A stretch of 64,000 nucleotides of DNA, taken from positions 62,001 through 126,000 of the forward strand of contig JAHNUO010000029.1 of the NCBI GenBank assembly GCA_019787685.1, in the 5' to 3' direction. The number at the start of each line of letters is the position of its first letter. Positions within the stretch are counted from its first letter, which is position 1. Position numbers and translations under genes: made by a program. Positions 34,150-45,071 of the stretch are shown here, one piece after another. The DNA comes from Chiua virens. Lineage: Eukaryota > Basidiomycota > Agaricomycetes > Boletales > Boletaceae. The notes under the pieces were generated by a model. It had not been told where the DNA came from. It worked only from the letters and a program-made list of their open reading frames with translations, and did not search any database.

Positions 34150-34880
34150 CACTTAGGCGCACTCACGTTGGAAGATGGCCTTAAAATACAAATCAGAGAA
34201 GTCAGTCGTTCCGCGGGGCAGGAATTGGAAACTTAATGGTCACGGTGGTCGGAAGTGAGCTAAGATCGAATCATTCATGCGATCTGATTTGCACAATACC
34301 CGCGACATGGAGGCTCGATGAGTGCGGATCAAACAGTGGTTGGAAGCGAGCTATGATCGAAGTATGGATACGATCAGATAGTGCGATCAAAGGGAGATCT
34401 GATCCATATTTCCCAAAATCCTACCGGATTCCCACGATAAGGTACCACTTCTTTTTGGTTACAGTCCTCAATCTAGCTTTGAATTGAACATCCTGGTGCC
34501 ACATTGGGGGCTCTGACAAGAACGTTTGTTGATGTCCCTGGGATGTTTATGATCCCCCCCCGCCTCGGGCTTCGAAGCCACGTCCCACCCGAAAACTCAG
34601 CAATTTTCCATCGCCTACCAAACTGTCTCTATGCCAGCCTCTTCTCCACCCAATGGTGATAGGTCACTCAACTCCTCCGGCTCCTCATCCCACCAGCGGT
34701 CTGCCTGTAAGGCTTCAACGTCGGTTTTCGTAACAACAGTGATGCTGAGGTGGTAAGTCACTGCCGTCGAGTCTCTGCATTGTTTGTGAGTTGCTAAGTG
34801 GGTGGTCAGACTTTTCAGTTGAACGTTGTGCAAGCGACGCCGCTTTCATTCCCAACTCCTAAAACCTTTTGCATGGGGCA
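34150..34880. repeat. Diverged duplicate of the 31.96-32.60 kb intergenic/5' region
   Basis: Blocks shared in order with the earlier region: a CACTCACGTTGGA segment; a stretch with GGAGGCTC, GTGAGTGCGGA-like and TGGTTGGAAGC phrases; a CCTCGGGCTT phrase; then a first exon starting ATGCCAGCC, with CTCATCCCACCAGC and a GGTAAGTC donor. Identity looks moderate (an old duplication). It places two minus/plus divergent pairs side by side, but in the second pair the plus-strand gene seems decayed. Confidence 0.55.
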
Positions 34881-35404
34881 CGTTTCGTTTCGAGACAGAA
34901 AATAGACTGATCATTTGACTGATCCCCACAGAAACCTCACGCCTCTGAGTCAAGTTTTGGGTCGTCGACGCCGCTTTCATTCCCACATGCGTGTAAGTAG
35001 TTTGCTTAATCTTTCAATTTTCAGACGGACTTCATGACTTCATAGCCTCAGAGCCAAACAAGGAGGCCGTGCCGTGTCTCATGGGAGATACATTTGCCAA
35101 TGGTCGCCGGGCCTGGTCGCAGTCGCGGAAAGATGCGCAGGATAGCGGATGACGAGTAGTCTACAAACACTCGTGTCGTTTTTACTCCAATATGGCTTGG
35201 TTCCCTCCGACTGAGTGAGATCACGCTCTAAGTTATGAGACTGTAACACATGGGGATGGAAAATGAATCAGAAACTCGGAAAATAACACATTGAGCATAC
35301 AACGGCGGTGTGCAGCACATGCCTGCTAGTGGTCCGAGCACACCGACCCAGTACATGTGGAAACGTTACCAGGCATATGTCCAGACGTCCGGGGCAGTCA
35401 TTGA
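34881..35404. other. Intergenic, no gene supported
   Basis: No recognisable coding sequence. A phrase CGCCGCTTTCATTCCCA occurs twice (about 34,839 and 34,970), suggesting a local duplication. Confidence 0.35.
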
Positions 35405-35550
35405 GATGTTCGTGAGGCTTGTGAGAGGAATCCGACGGTGTCCTGGACAATCACCGGAGCGTTCACGAGAATGTTCACGAGGCTTCTGAGAGGAATCCGA
35501 AAGTGCTCTGGACAATCACCAAAATGTTCACGAGCCTCTGGAGAGGACTC
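35405..35550. repeat. Short tandem repeat, about 2.5 copies of a 55-65 bp unit
   Basis: Units start ATGTTCGTGAGGCTTGTGAG, ATGTTCACGAGGCTTCTGAG and ATGTTCACGAGCCTCTGGAG, and the first two share GAGAGGAATCCGA and GGACAATCACC. The first unit is about 10 bases longer. The neighbouring sequence is non-coding. Confidence 0.7.
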
Positions 35551-35670
35551 AATACGAGGCTCAGGATAATGTCATTAATATATTTGGACTACGGTATGGA
35601 CATCTGGGGGACAAATGACCAGTAAGGATAGATACTATCAACATAGGAAAGTGACCTAACAGGGAGGGAG

Positions 35671-35781
35671 TGCCTCGAAAATGTGCTGCCAAGGGTGTTC
35701 CCAACAGGATGCTCTCAGCAACACCTGAGTTTTACCTTGTCTCACTGGTAGCAATCCATTGACCAGTAACCCTCCTTGAAC
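35671..35781 (+). repeat. Older gypsy LTR remnant split by the chromovirus (left part)
   Basis: The phrases CCCAACAGGATGCTCTCAGC and GGTAGCAATCCATTGACCAG match the sense-strand middle of the gypsy LTR family. The sequence resumes after the chromovirus at 44,248 and runs to 44,358. The chromovirus therefore inserted into an older LTR copy. The left end of the remnant fades out before about 35,665. Confidence 0.7.
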
Positions 35782-36515
35782 TGTTACGGTAGTTCCGGGT
35801 AGGACCTAACGTAGCCGCAAAAGCGCCAAGTACCAAGTGGCTGCGATAACTCAAACAACCACCACTTGATACGTGGTGCGCTGAAGAGTAGAACGAGGGT
35901 TTCTGGTCAGCTGAATGCTACCAGAGAGACGAGTGAAAACTCAGGCGTTGCTGAGAGTTGTCCTGTTGGGAATCTATACCCGAGGGACGGTCGAGTGTCG
36001 AGTGGTGACTGCGATGAGTCCTAGTGTTGGGTCAAGGGACGACGAGAGAAGTCCCTGGTCGAGTGGTCACAAGGAAGGTTCCGAGTGGAGCAGTGATACT
36101 CAGCTAGTATTGCGGAGATCAAGACTGAGGCTACAGGAGTATCGCTGCGGGGTATTTATACTACGAGAACTGCGCACGGACCAAGTAACTAAAAGGGGGA
36201 GGCCAGAAGAGCGGAAGGGCGAAAGGCCAAAAGGAGTGCGCAGTTAATCAAAAGGGAAATCGTACGATGCGAAGGCAACGGACGATGACGAAAGTGAAAT
36301 GACAAATGCGAAGCCATTGGATGATGACGAGAATAGAATGACTAAGTGCGATGCCATCGGACGATGACGAGAAAAGAGTATAGTAAGCACTCGGGTAATG
36401 CCGGTGCTGAGTTACAAAGGTAAAAGGGGAACGAGTACGGATGAACGTACGAGGATACCTAGGTATCGAGTGAAGTGAAGGAGTACAAGTGAGACGAAAG
36501 AAAGAAATTGTAACA
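35782..36515 (-). repeat. 3' LTR of the chromovirus
   Basis: 734 bp, bounded by the inverted TGTTAC/GTAACA ends. In sense (minus) orientation it contains a TATAAATA box (about 36,153-36,160), so the U3 promoter and transcript start are recognisable. It differs from the other LTR at about 36,392, 36,431 and 36,470; all three changes are transitions. Confidence 0.93.
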
Positions 36516-36557
36516 TTACCCCCGGAGTACGATCAAAGCACCAAGCGAAGATCATCT

Positions 36558-39500
36558 CTAGAAATCGAACGCATCACGGACAGGACTGCCGGTGATATTG
36601 GCGTACCCCTCGTCGTCGATGGGGTCATCACATGGGGAGACCGAGCGTCGATCAGGAGACGCGGAACGTTGTCGCGCATGGCGGCGGGCTCGTTGAGGTG
36701 GGGGTACAGGGAGTACGGAGCGGCGGTTGCGGCGCGACGAAGAAGACGAGTTCGTCAAAGAGGACGACGTGGAGGGGATAGTGGGGCGAGGCGAACGTCG
36801 AGTCCAAGTGTTTCCGGCGGCCACGGGAGTAAGCCGGTTGGCAAGGGGGATGCGAGCGCGTACCCGAGGAGGTCGTCCAGGGCAGCGGGACTGGATGTGT
36901 CCGGGTGCCCAGGTGAGACAGATGGGGCATTGGTACATGGGGCATTCGACCCGGATGTGGCCGAGTTTCCTGCATTCAAAGCAGGCCTCGTGGTATCGAG
37001 GGTGATCGTCGGGGAGGGATATCTGACCGGTCCGAAACATCAGTTCGGCTTCGGCACGGTTGCAGGCGAGCATCTCCTCTTCAGTGAAGGGCGAGGACGA
37101 TGCGGATGGGGTAGACGGGGCGCGCGGAGGAGATGGAGCCATGTGGCGGGCAAGGTCCGCTTGGTAGCGGTGGAGATCTTCCAGGAATTCGCCCATCTGC
37201 ATCTGGTGAAGGGTATGTTCGATGTAGGCGCGGATCCGGTCGTGGATTTGGCCGGTCACCGCAGAGAGGAGGTGAGAATGACAATCACGACCGAGGAGGT
37301 CGGACTGGACAAAGGTAAGGCGTTCGCATTGCAAATACGCCAAGTAGAGAGCGTTGAGAGGGGAGTTCAAGTCGAGGTGATGTTCGATGGGGAAAGCCAT
37401 CGCTGGGTCTAGGATGAGTTCGCGCATGCGGCGAAAGTACTCGGGGGTCGAGGACGAAGAACGGATGGCATGGGAATGGTATGGCAGGTCTACTGCCTGG
37501 AGAGGAGAATGAACGCGACCAGGGCGCTCAGTAGGAACAGGCCATTGAGGAGGAGCTCCCCATCCTGCGGAGGCAACTGCTGAAACAGCAGGAGAAGGGG
37601 GTCGGGTTGAGTCTGTGAGGGAGGATTCGGTGGAGACGGTGGATGCATTGGAGACGGGAGTCGCCGGTGGAGGAAGAGGCAAGTGCGGGATTGACGCGGT
37701 AGGGGTGAAGACAGGGACCGAGTGGATGATTTCGTTTTTGAAGTCGGGGGTGGAGCACGAGCGGTAGGTCATTATCGCTTTGACGGAGACGGGTGGAAGA
37801 GGTCGCAGTGGGGAGCGAGGTGGTCGTGGTGGTGGTGGTGAAACTGAGCGGACCGAGGGGAAATCCTTTGGATGGGTCCGCTTATAAGCGTCGACCGTTT
37901 CCTTGGCGTTTCCTAGATTGGACTCGGGTTCCCATGAGTCATCGGCGGCGGAGTATCCTTTCCATCGGATCAGGAACTTGCGGTTAAGCGGGTTCCGCGT
38001 GTGGCGTAAGATCCGCTCAATTTCGTATTCCTCTTCTCCAGCGATAAGGTCAGGTGGGGGTTTCGGGAAGTTCGGGCCGTAGGTTTCTGTTTCGCGATAG
38101 GGCGATAACAGCGAAGCGTGGAAGACCAGATGAATCTTCCAGGTCTTAGGGAGGCGGAGTCGGTAGGTGAGTGGAGAAAGGACTTCCGTGATAGAGAAGG
38201 GTCCTTCTCGGCGAGATGCGAGTTTTGGGGAAATGAGTTCCCGTTTCAGGTTGCGGGCTTCGAGCCATACTTGGTCTCCTTTAGCGAATGGTTTAAATTT
38301 GTGGAAGGATCGGGCTTTCATAGCCTGGCGGGCGAGTTCATGTGCTGCGAGGGCTTCGTCCCGGGCTGCAGATAGGACGTCAAGGCGTTCCTTGACGGCG
38401 GGGAGGTTGGTGTCGGCGATGATCGTGGGTAGGGGACGGGGTTCATATCCCATCATCAAGAAGAACGGGGATTTGCCGGTGACGGAGTGAGGGCGGTGGT
38501 TGTGCGCGAATTCGGCCATAGGGAGTAGATCGGCCCATTTCTCCGGGTTGTTTTGGCAGTACATGCGGAGATAGGTCTCTACTTCTTGGTTGACTCGTTC
38601 CGTCTCACCATCAGATTGGGGATGGTACGCGGTGGAGAGGGAGAGGCGGTATCCGATAAGCCGGGAGAGTTCTTTTGCGAAGGCAGAAGCAAACTGCGGG
38701 CCGCGATCAGATATGATCTTGTCGTAGAGGCCGAATCGAGTGTAGACCTTGTGGAAAAAGAGGCAGGCAATACCTGCGGAGTCGGCGGTTTTCACTGTGG
38801 GGCAAAGAATTACCCCCTTCGTAAGGCCGTGGTCGACCACGACCATAAGAGAATCGTAGCCCTCCGCCGACGTGGGTAGATCCGTGATGAGATCCACGGA
38901 CACATTCTGGAAGGGGCGGGAGCACGTGGAGGGAATGGGGGACAAAGGAGGGGTGGTCGGGTGGGTGTTGACCTTGTGTTGCTGGCAAGCAGCGCAACCG
39001 GAGACGTAAGAGCGGACGAAGGATGCAAGACCCGGCCACCAGAATTCGGCGGCGACGAGTTGGTGAGTTTTCAAGTAACCGGGGTGTCCGGCAGAGTGGG
39101 AGTCGTGGTGTCTGGCAACGATCTGCTGCCGGAGTTCGAGGTTCGGAGGAACATAGACGCAACCCTGGTAAGTCAGGACGCCGGCGTCGTATTTCCAATC
39201 AGAGAGACGGGCCCGGAAGGATGAGGGGAGACCTCCGTCAAGAGCGTTAAGGGTGTCCAGGACCAACGGGTCACTGGCGGACGACTTGGCAATCAAAGAC
39301 TGTAGGTCCAAGGTTACGAGGTTGACGAATACGTCGTCCGGGAGGAGCGTGACGTTTTCGTTGTCGGAGTCGGAGGTGATATGATCCGGTCGGCGTGAGA
39401 GCGCATCCGGACCGTCGAGAAGTTTCCCGGGGACGTGGGAGAAGGTCAAGTCGAAGTCGGCGAGGTCGAGTAGCCAACGAGCTTGTCGGCGGTTCAGGTT

Positions 39501-39836
39501 TTGTGGCTGACGGAAATACGTCAGGTTCTTGTGGTCTGAGAAGACCGTGACGGGGTGTGCGCTTCCTCGGAGATGGTGGCGCCAAGCTTTGAGGGACCGG
39601 ATGACTGCAAGGAGCTCTCGGTCATAGATGTCGTAGTTCCTTTCCGCAGCGTTGAACGACTGGGAAAGGTAGGAGCAGGGTTTCCAGTCGCCGTTTGCGT
39701 CGGTCTGGAGGAGTACACCGCCAGTTGCGTATTTAGATGCGTCGGTGGCGATGGCGAAGGGGCGAGCAGAGTCGGGAAACTGGAGTACCGGGTCCGTGGT
39801 AAAAGCCTTTTTCAGGCGGTCGAAGGCGTTGACCTG
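36558..39836 (-). pseudogene. pol: Pol, 3' part: RNase H, integrase, chromodomain and a long zinc-knuckle tail
   Basis: It continues the frame on the other side of the solo LTR. RNase H: FAIATDASKYATGGVL and the YDRELLAVIRSLKAWRHHL region (39,600-39,780). Integrase: an HHCC zinc finger (HHDSHSAGHPGYLKTHQL to SGCAACQQHK), then VSVDLITDLP, IISDRGPQFAS and HPQSDGETERVNQE for the D-D-E triad. A GPF/Y module (GPFSITEVLSPLTYRLRLP) and a chromodomain (about 37,900-38,035; YEIERIL then FLIRWKGY and DDSWEPE) follow. The chromodomain probably guides integration to modified histones. Unusually, about 440 more residues follow it, with a helical region and two zinc knuckles (36,890-36,985; CFECRKLGHIRVEC and CPICLTWAPGHIQSRC). 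It ends with a basic, Ser/Pro-rich tail. Confidence 0.92.
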
Positions 39837-39841
39837 GGCAG

Positions 39842-40563
39842 TGTTACGATTTCTTTCTTTTGTTTCACTCGTACGTCTTCACTTTACTCGATACCTAGGT
39901 ATCCTCGTACGTTCATCCGTACGCATTCTCCTTTTACTTTGTAATCCCACACCGGCCTTACCCGGATGCTTACGTCCTCCTTTCTCGTCATCGTCCAATG
40001 ACATCGCACTTACTCATTCGTTTCTCGTCATCTTCCGATGGCTTTGCATTTGTCATTTCACCTTCGTCATCGTCCGTTGCCTTCGCATCGTACGATTTCC
40101 TCTTTTGATTACTGCGCACTCCTTTTGGCCCTTTCGCTCTTCCGCTCTTCCGGCCTCCCCTTTTAGTTACTTGGTCCGTGCGCAGTTCTCGTAGAATAAA
40201 TACCTCGCAGCGATACTCCTGTACTCTAGTCTTGATCTCCGCAATACTAGCTGAGTATCTCTGCTCCACTAGCCACAGCGCTTGTGACCACTCGACTGGA
40301 TTACTCGTAATCCCTTAACCATCAGACTCTTCATAGTCACCACTCGATCCTCGACCGTCCCTCGGGTATAGATTCCCAACCGGACAACTCTCAGCAATGC
40401 CTGAGTTTTCACTCGTCTCTCTGGTAGCATTAAGCTGACCAGAAACCCTTGTTCAACTCTTCAGCGCACCACGTATCAAGTGGTGGTTGTTTGAGTTATC
40501 GCAGCCACTTGGTACTTGGCGCTTTTGCGGCTACGTTAGGTCCTACCCGGAACTACCGTAACA
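39842..40563 (+). mobile_element. Solo LTR inserted antisense in the chromovirus pol gene
   Basis: 722 bp, from TGTTACGATT to CCGTAACA. The 5-bp duplication GGCAG flanks both sides (39,837-39,841 and 40,564-40,568). It belongs to the same LTR family as the host element but clearly differs in sequence and length, and lies in the opposite orientation. The internal region was lost by LTR-LTR recombination. It must be younger than the host insertion. Confidence 0.95.
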
Positions 40564-42135
40564 GGCAGATCCCCAAGTCCAAGGGGCATCTTTCTTGGTG
40601 AGATCGACGAGGGGGCGAGCAATGGTCGAGTAGTCGGGGATAAACCGACGGTAGAAGTTGGCGAAGCCCATGAACGATCGGACGTCCTTGAGCTTAGTGG
40701 GGGTTGGCCAGTCAGCGATACCGGCGACTTTGACGGGGTCCATGGCTAGTTCACCCGGTCGGGCAATCATACCAAGGTATTCTACTTCGGTGGTGGCGAA
40801 GTGGCATTTCTCTAGTTTCAAGTGAAGGTCGAGTTCCTTCATGCGAGCGAGAACGCGTTTGGTGCGTTCCGTGTGAGTTGCCTCGTCTTCGGAGAAGATA
40901 AGGAGGTCATCCATGTAAATGACGAGCCATCCTTCGGCGATCATATCGCGGAAAGAGTCGTTCATGAAACGCTGGAAGGTCGCGGGTGAGTTGGTCAGTC
41001 CAAAGAACATGACCGTGGGTTCGAAGAGGCCGCGATGAGTGATGAAAGCGGCTTTCCACTGGTGTCCGTCCTTGATACGAACGTTGTTGTAACCCCATCG
41101 GACGTCGAACTTGGTGAACAGTTTGGCGTCCTTCAGCTTGTCGACGAGGTCGGAGATAAGGGGAAGGGGGTAGGCGTCACGAACAGTATGCTCGTTGACA
41201 TAGCGGTAATCTTGGCAAGGACGGAGTTTGCCATCCTTCTTTTTGACGAAGAAGAAGGGGGAAGCTTGGGGGGAGTTGGAAGGACGGATCTTGCCATTGG
41301 CGAGATGTTCGTCGATGAAGTCGTCGGTGGCCTTGCGCTCGTCTGGGGACAAGGGGTAGACCTTTCCGACCTTGGGTACGAAGGTGTCTTTCAGATGGAT
41401 TTCGTGGTCGCAGGACCTTGAGGGAGGCATCTGATTGAAGGGTTCCTTCGCGAATACAGATTCGAATTCCGAGTATTCCGAAGGGAGGGTGATCTTAGGT
41501 TTCTTCGCTGCGGCCGCTAGGGCGGTAGCGTTGGTGAGCTTCTCGGGTAGAGTGGTCCGAACGAAGCGTTGTCCAGCGCGCATTACGCGGTTGACAGAGT
41601 GTTGCACGGATTGGGTCGTGAAACGATGCCCAGTTTCGGTGCCGAGGTAGTCGTAGAGTTTGCCGTCCCAGATGGGATCGACATCGAGGTGGCGAACGGG
41701 ACGGATAGGCGGTGGATGGGCGAGTTTGGCGGAGTGTTTTGGTTCGTCGGTGGTGATGGGGGGTAGATCGGGTTCTGGGGCAGAGACGGTGATAGTCTTT
41801 GCTACCCAGTCGATGATAGGGTTGGTCGCCTTAAGCCAAGGGAGACCGAGGATGACGTTTTCAGATCCACAGTGGATGACGTGGAACTTGATACGTTGGA
41901 GCACTCCGCCAAGAGCGATCCGGAGGGTGGTAGTGAATTTGATATCACCGTTCTTGTTCATGGTAGAGTCTACGTTCCTAACCGGGATCGGCTTCGGAAG
42001 GCGCTCCTTCGGGAATTTGTGTTTCTGGACGAAGTTCCAGTCAATGCAGTTGATCCCGGCCCCAGAATCGATGAGGGCGCGGGTGTCGACGTCTTTGGAA
42101 GTAGCGGTAACGTTCAATCTAACGGGGATTTGCAT
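40564..42135 (-). pseudogene. pol: Pol, 5' part: aspartic protease and reverse transcriptase
   Basis: The frame from 42,135 has the retropepsin motif ALIDSGAGINCID, a linker, and the RT domain with SPFFFVKKKDGKLRPCQDYR, LFTKFDVRWGYNNVRI, FGLTNSPATFQRFMN and the catalytic VIYMDDLLIF. The thumb follows (WPTPTKLKDVRSFMGFANFY). The frame is broken after PWTWGSA by the antisense solo LTR, which adds a few junk codons and a stop at 40,543. Apart from that insertion the domain looks intact. The methionine at 42,135 may not be the native start. Confidence 0.9.
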
Positions 42136-42212
42136 AGATTGGGACGAAAGTTCAGCTACAAGTACATGGGTACGAGAATGGGAAGATACCGGCGTCGAAT
42201 CGGTCTTCCTCC

Positions 42213-43427
42213 TTAAAAACCCGTGACCGGGGTGGTCACCTTGTTGATGCTCATAGCGTCCTCGTCATCCTCCTCGACTTCTACTAGGGCGGGGACAGGT
42301 TCTGGTTTCGGGGCGGTCTTCCGAACCTTCTTGGAGGACGACGGCGGGTTCTTGGTCGAGAATGCCGTGCAAGCGGACGTTTGGTGTCCGGGTTTGCGAC
42401 AGCGGAAACAGAGTTTTTGTTCGAAGCATCGCTTTCGCTCTGCCTCGGTAAGCTTTGGAACATAGATAGCGTCTACGTCCATTGCGTTGGGGTCTCGCTC
42501 CTTCTTGCGAGGTGGCTGCTCATGGTAGACCACAGCAGCAGCGGGTTTCTTGTTTCGGCGAGCTATCTCGTCGGCGCGTTCCCATTGGGTTTTGAAATGG
42601 ATGGCTTGGGTATACCACTTATCGATCGTGGTAGGGACAGTATCCATCCCTTGAATGCGCCTCATGAGGGAAGGTGGGAGCCCGGCGGCGAAGAAGTTGA
42701 TAAGGACGGAGTCAGAGCCGGCGAGCCCTGCGGTGACGACCTTGTTGCGGAAGGAGGAGATATACGAGGGGACGTCCTCGTTCTTGGTGGAGCGGGTGGT
42801 GGATAACCAGGCGATTGCGTCGCCTTTGGTGTCGTGGTGTTCGAAGTCCTTTCGGAACTCCGTTTGCCAGTCGACCCAGGTCCCAAAAGATCTGGCGGTG
42901 ATGGATTTGGCGCGGAACGTGTCGGCCCAAGTCAAAGCAGATCCTTCGGTCATGAAGGAGAGGGCGAAAGCCACTCGTTTGTTTTCAGTGTTGTACACAT
43001 CTTCGTTGACGAAGAGGTAGGTGGCGACGTCGTTGAGCCAGGGTATGGCGCGATCGTAGGAGCCGTTGAAGGCTGAGGGTTTTCCGAGACGAAGTTCAAC
43101 TGCCTTGTTGGACATGTTGGTTGAGGTGGTAGACGTTCGTACGGGTGGTGGTACGATGGATGGGTTTGGGTTCCGGATAGATGGTGGTCCGGGGTTCGGC
43201 CTTCGTGGGGTCGTAGGGGACGCGAAGGTAGCAAGTGCGGGGAGGTCGAGTGTTTGGTGAAGACGGTCAGCTAGTCGCTGGGTATCGTCCTCCAAGTCAA
43301 GGTTTTCGACGTTGATGTCAAAGTCTGCTTCCTGAGGTTCAGAAAGTGGAGTCGAGGGTTCAGGGTTATCGTCAGATAGATCCGACGTCGGGGTGTGGGC
43401 GGCTCGGAGGTTCCAAGCGGGGTTCAA
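42213..43427 (-). CDS. gag: Retrotransposon Gag protein
   Basis: 404 codons, intact. A disordered, Pro-rich N-terminus is followed by the capsid-like retrotransposon-gag domain: AFNGSYDRAIPWLNDVATYL, FALSFMTEGSALTWADTF, then WVDWQTEFRKDFEHHDTKGD. A basic linker and one CCHC zinc knuckle, CFRCRKPGHQTSAC, lie near residue 340. The tail is acidic and ends at 42,213. The pol reading frame starts about 80 bases further on, so separate or recoded translation is needed. It packages the element's RNA into virus-like particles. Confidence 0.93.
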   Translation of the reverse strand: MNPAWNLRAAHTPTSDLSDDNPEPSTPLSEPQEADFDINVENLDLEDDTQRLADRLHQTLDLPALATFASPTTPRRPNPGPPSIRNPNPSIVPPPVRTSTTSTNMSNKAVELRLGKPSAFNGSYDRAIPWLNDVATYLFVNEDVYNTENKRVAFALSFMTEGSALTWADTFRAKSITARSFGTWVDWQTEFRKDFEHHDTKGDAIAWLSTTRSTKNEDVPSYISSFRNKVVTAGLAGSDSVLINFFAAGLPPSLMRRIQGMDTVPTTIDKWYTQAIHFKTQWERADEIARRNKKPAAAVVYHEQPPRKKERDPNAMDVDAIYVPKLTEAERKRCFEQKLCFRCRKPGHQTSACTAFSTKNPPSSSKKVRKTAPKPEPVPALVEVEEDDEDAMSINKVTTPVTGF

Positions 43428-43508
43428 GGATGGACGGGTGGGAGGTCGTCCGGCAATGGTGGGCAGCTAGCTGTGCGAAGGCAGGCTGTATTGGTAGTCT
43501 TGATCTTA

Positions 43509-44242
43509 TGTTACGGTAGTTCCGGGTAGGACCTAACGTAGCCGCAAAAGCGCCAAGTACCAAGTGGCTGCGATAACTCAAACAACCACCACTTGATACG
43601 TGGTGCGCTGAAGAGTAGAACGAGGGTTTCTGGTCAGCTGAATGCTACCAGAGAGACGAGTGAAAACTCAGGCGTTGCTGAGAGTTGTCCTGTTGGGAAT
43701 CTATACCCGAGGGACGGTCGAGTGTCGAGTGGTGACTGCGATGAGTCCTAGTGTTGGGTCAAGGGACGACGAGAGAAGTCCCTGGTCGAGTGGTCACAAG
43801 GAAGGTTCCGAGTGGAGCAGTGATACTCAGCTAGTATTGCGGAGATCAAGACTGAGGCTACAGGAGTATCGCTGCGGGGTATTTATACTACGAGAACTGC
43901 GCACGGACCAAGTAACTAAAAGGGGGAGGCCAGAAGAGCGGAAGGGCGAAAGGCCAAAAGGAGTGCGCAGTTAATCAAAAGGGAAATCGTACGATGCGAA
44001 GGCAACGGACGATGACGAAAGTGAAATGACAAATGCGAAGCCATTGGATGATGACGAGAATAGAATGACTAAGTGCGATGCCATCGGACGATGACGAGAA
44101 AAGAGTATAGTAAGCACTCGGGTAATGCTGGTGCTGAGTTACAAAGGTAAAAGGGGAATGAGTACGGATGAACGTACGAGGATACCTAGGTATCAAGTGA
44201 AGTGAAGGAGTACAAGTGAGACGAAAGAAAGAAATTGTAACA
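43509..44242 (-). repeat. 5' LTR of the chromovirus
   Basis: 734 bp, the partner of the left LTR and the promoter-bearing copy for the minus-strand element. It has the same boundaries and TATA box position. It is followed by TGAAC, which matches the duplication on the other side. Confidence 0.93.
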
Positions 44243-44247
44243 TGAAC

Positions 44248-44358
44248 TCTTTCAGCACACCACATATCAAGTGGTGGTGGTTTGAGTTATCGCAGCCACT
44301 TGATTACTTAGTGCTTTTGTGGCTATGCTAGGCTCTACCTGGAACTATCATAACAGAA
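44248..44358 (+). repeat. Older gypsy LTR remnant split by the chromovirus (right part)
   Basis: It begins CTCTTTCAGCACACCACATA and ends GGAACTATCATAACA, the 3' end of the same LTR family. With the left part it forms one older LTR interrupted at the TGAAC target site. Confidence 0.7.
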
Positions 44359-45071
44359 ATGTCCAGCTCCTCGGTCCTGTTATGATTTCTTTCTTTTCTT
44401 TAACTTGTACTACTTCACTTTACTCGATACCTAGGTATCCTCGTGTGTTCATCTGTACTTCTTCCTTGCCATCTTACGTAACTAGCATTGGCATCTCCCG
44501 CATGCTTACTCTTTTCTTTTCATGTCATCATCCAATGGCATTGCTCTTACTCTTCCCTTTCCCATCATCTTCCGATGGCTTTGCATTTGTCATTTCATCT
44601 TTTGTCATCGTCTGTTGCCTTTGCATCGTACGATTCCTTCTTTTGGCCTTTTATCCTTCTGCTCTTTCTGGCCACCCTTTTTAGTAATTGTGCACTTTCC
44701 CCTTTTGGCCCTTCGCTCTTCCGCTCTTCTGGCCTCCCCTTTTAGTTACTTGGTCTGTGCATGATTCTTGTAGTATAAATACCTTGCAGCAATACTCCTG
44801 TACTCTAGTCTTGATCTCTGCAATCTAGCTGAGTATCCCTGCTCCACTTGGGAACCCCCCTTGTGACCACTCGACACTTGACTCTCGACACCTATGGGCA
44901 ATGCCTAGGTTCTACCTCAATTACAAGAGGAAGACCCTTGGTTCTTCGGGTATAGATTCCCAACAGGACAACTCTCAGCAATGCCTGAGTTTTCACTTGA
45001 CTCTCTGGTAGCAACCCACTGACCAGAAACCCTCGTCTGACTCTTCAGCACACCATGTTGTAGGAGTTAGA

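Larger units (their letters stand above)
35782..44242 (-). mobile_element. Ty3/gypsy chromovirus retrotransposon, full length but interrupted
   Basis: An 8,461-bp element on the minus strand. Two 734-bp LTRs differ by about three bases by eye, and both ends are flanked by the 5-bp target duplication TGAAC (35,777-35,781 and 44,243-44,247). The internal region encodes gag, then protease-RT, then RNase H-integrase-chromodomain. A polypurine tract-like CGGGGGTAA precedes the left (3') LTR. A different, antisense solo LTR interrupts pol at 39,842-40,563, so this copy is not autonomous. Nearly identical LTRs indicate recent insertion. The primer-binding site next to the right LTR was not matched to a tRNA. 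Confidence 0.95.

Noticed and set aside
36489..37412. 307-codon plus-strand frame
   Set aside because: Antisense shadow of the GC-rich tail of the chromovirus pol gene; starts at the LTR edge and has no domain.
43470..43508. tRNA primer-binding site of the chromovirus
   Set aside because: The sequence next to the 5' LTR did not match any tRNA 3' end I could recognise, so no feature was called.
43642..43974. 110-codon frame in the LTR, identical at 35,915-36,247
   Set aside because: Lies wholly inside both LTRs, on the strand opposite to the element, with no domain.
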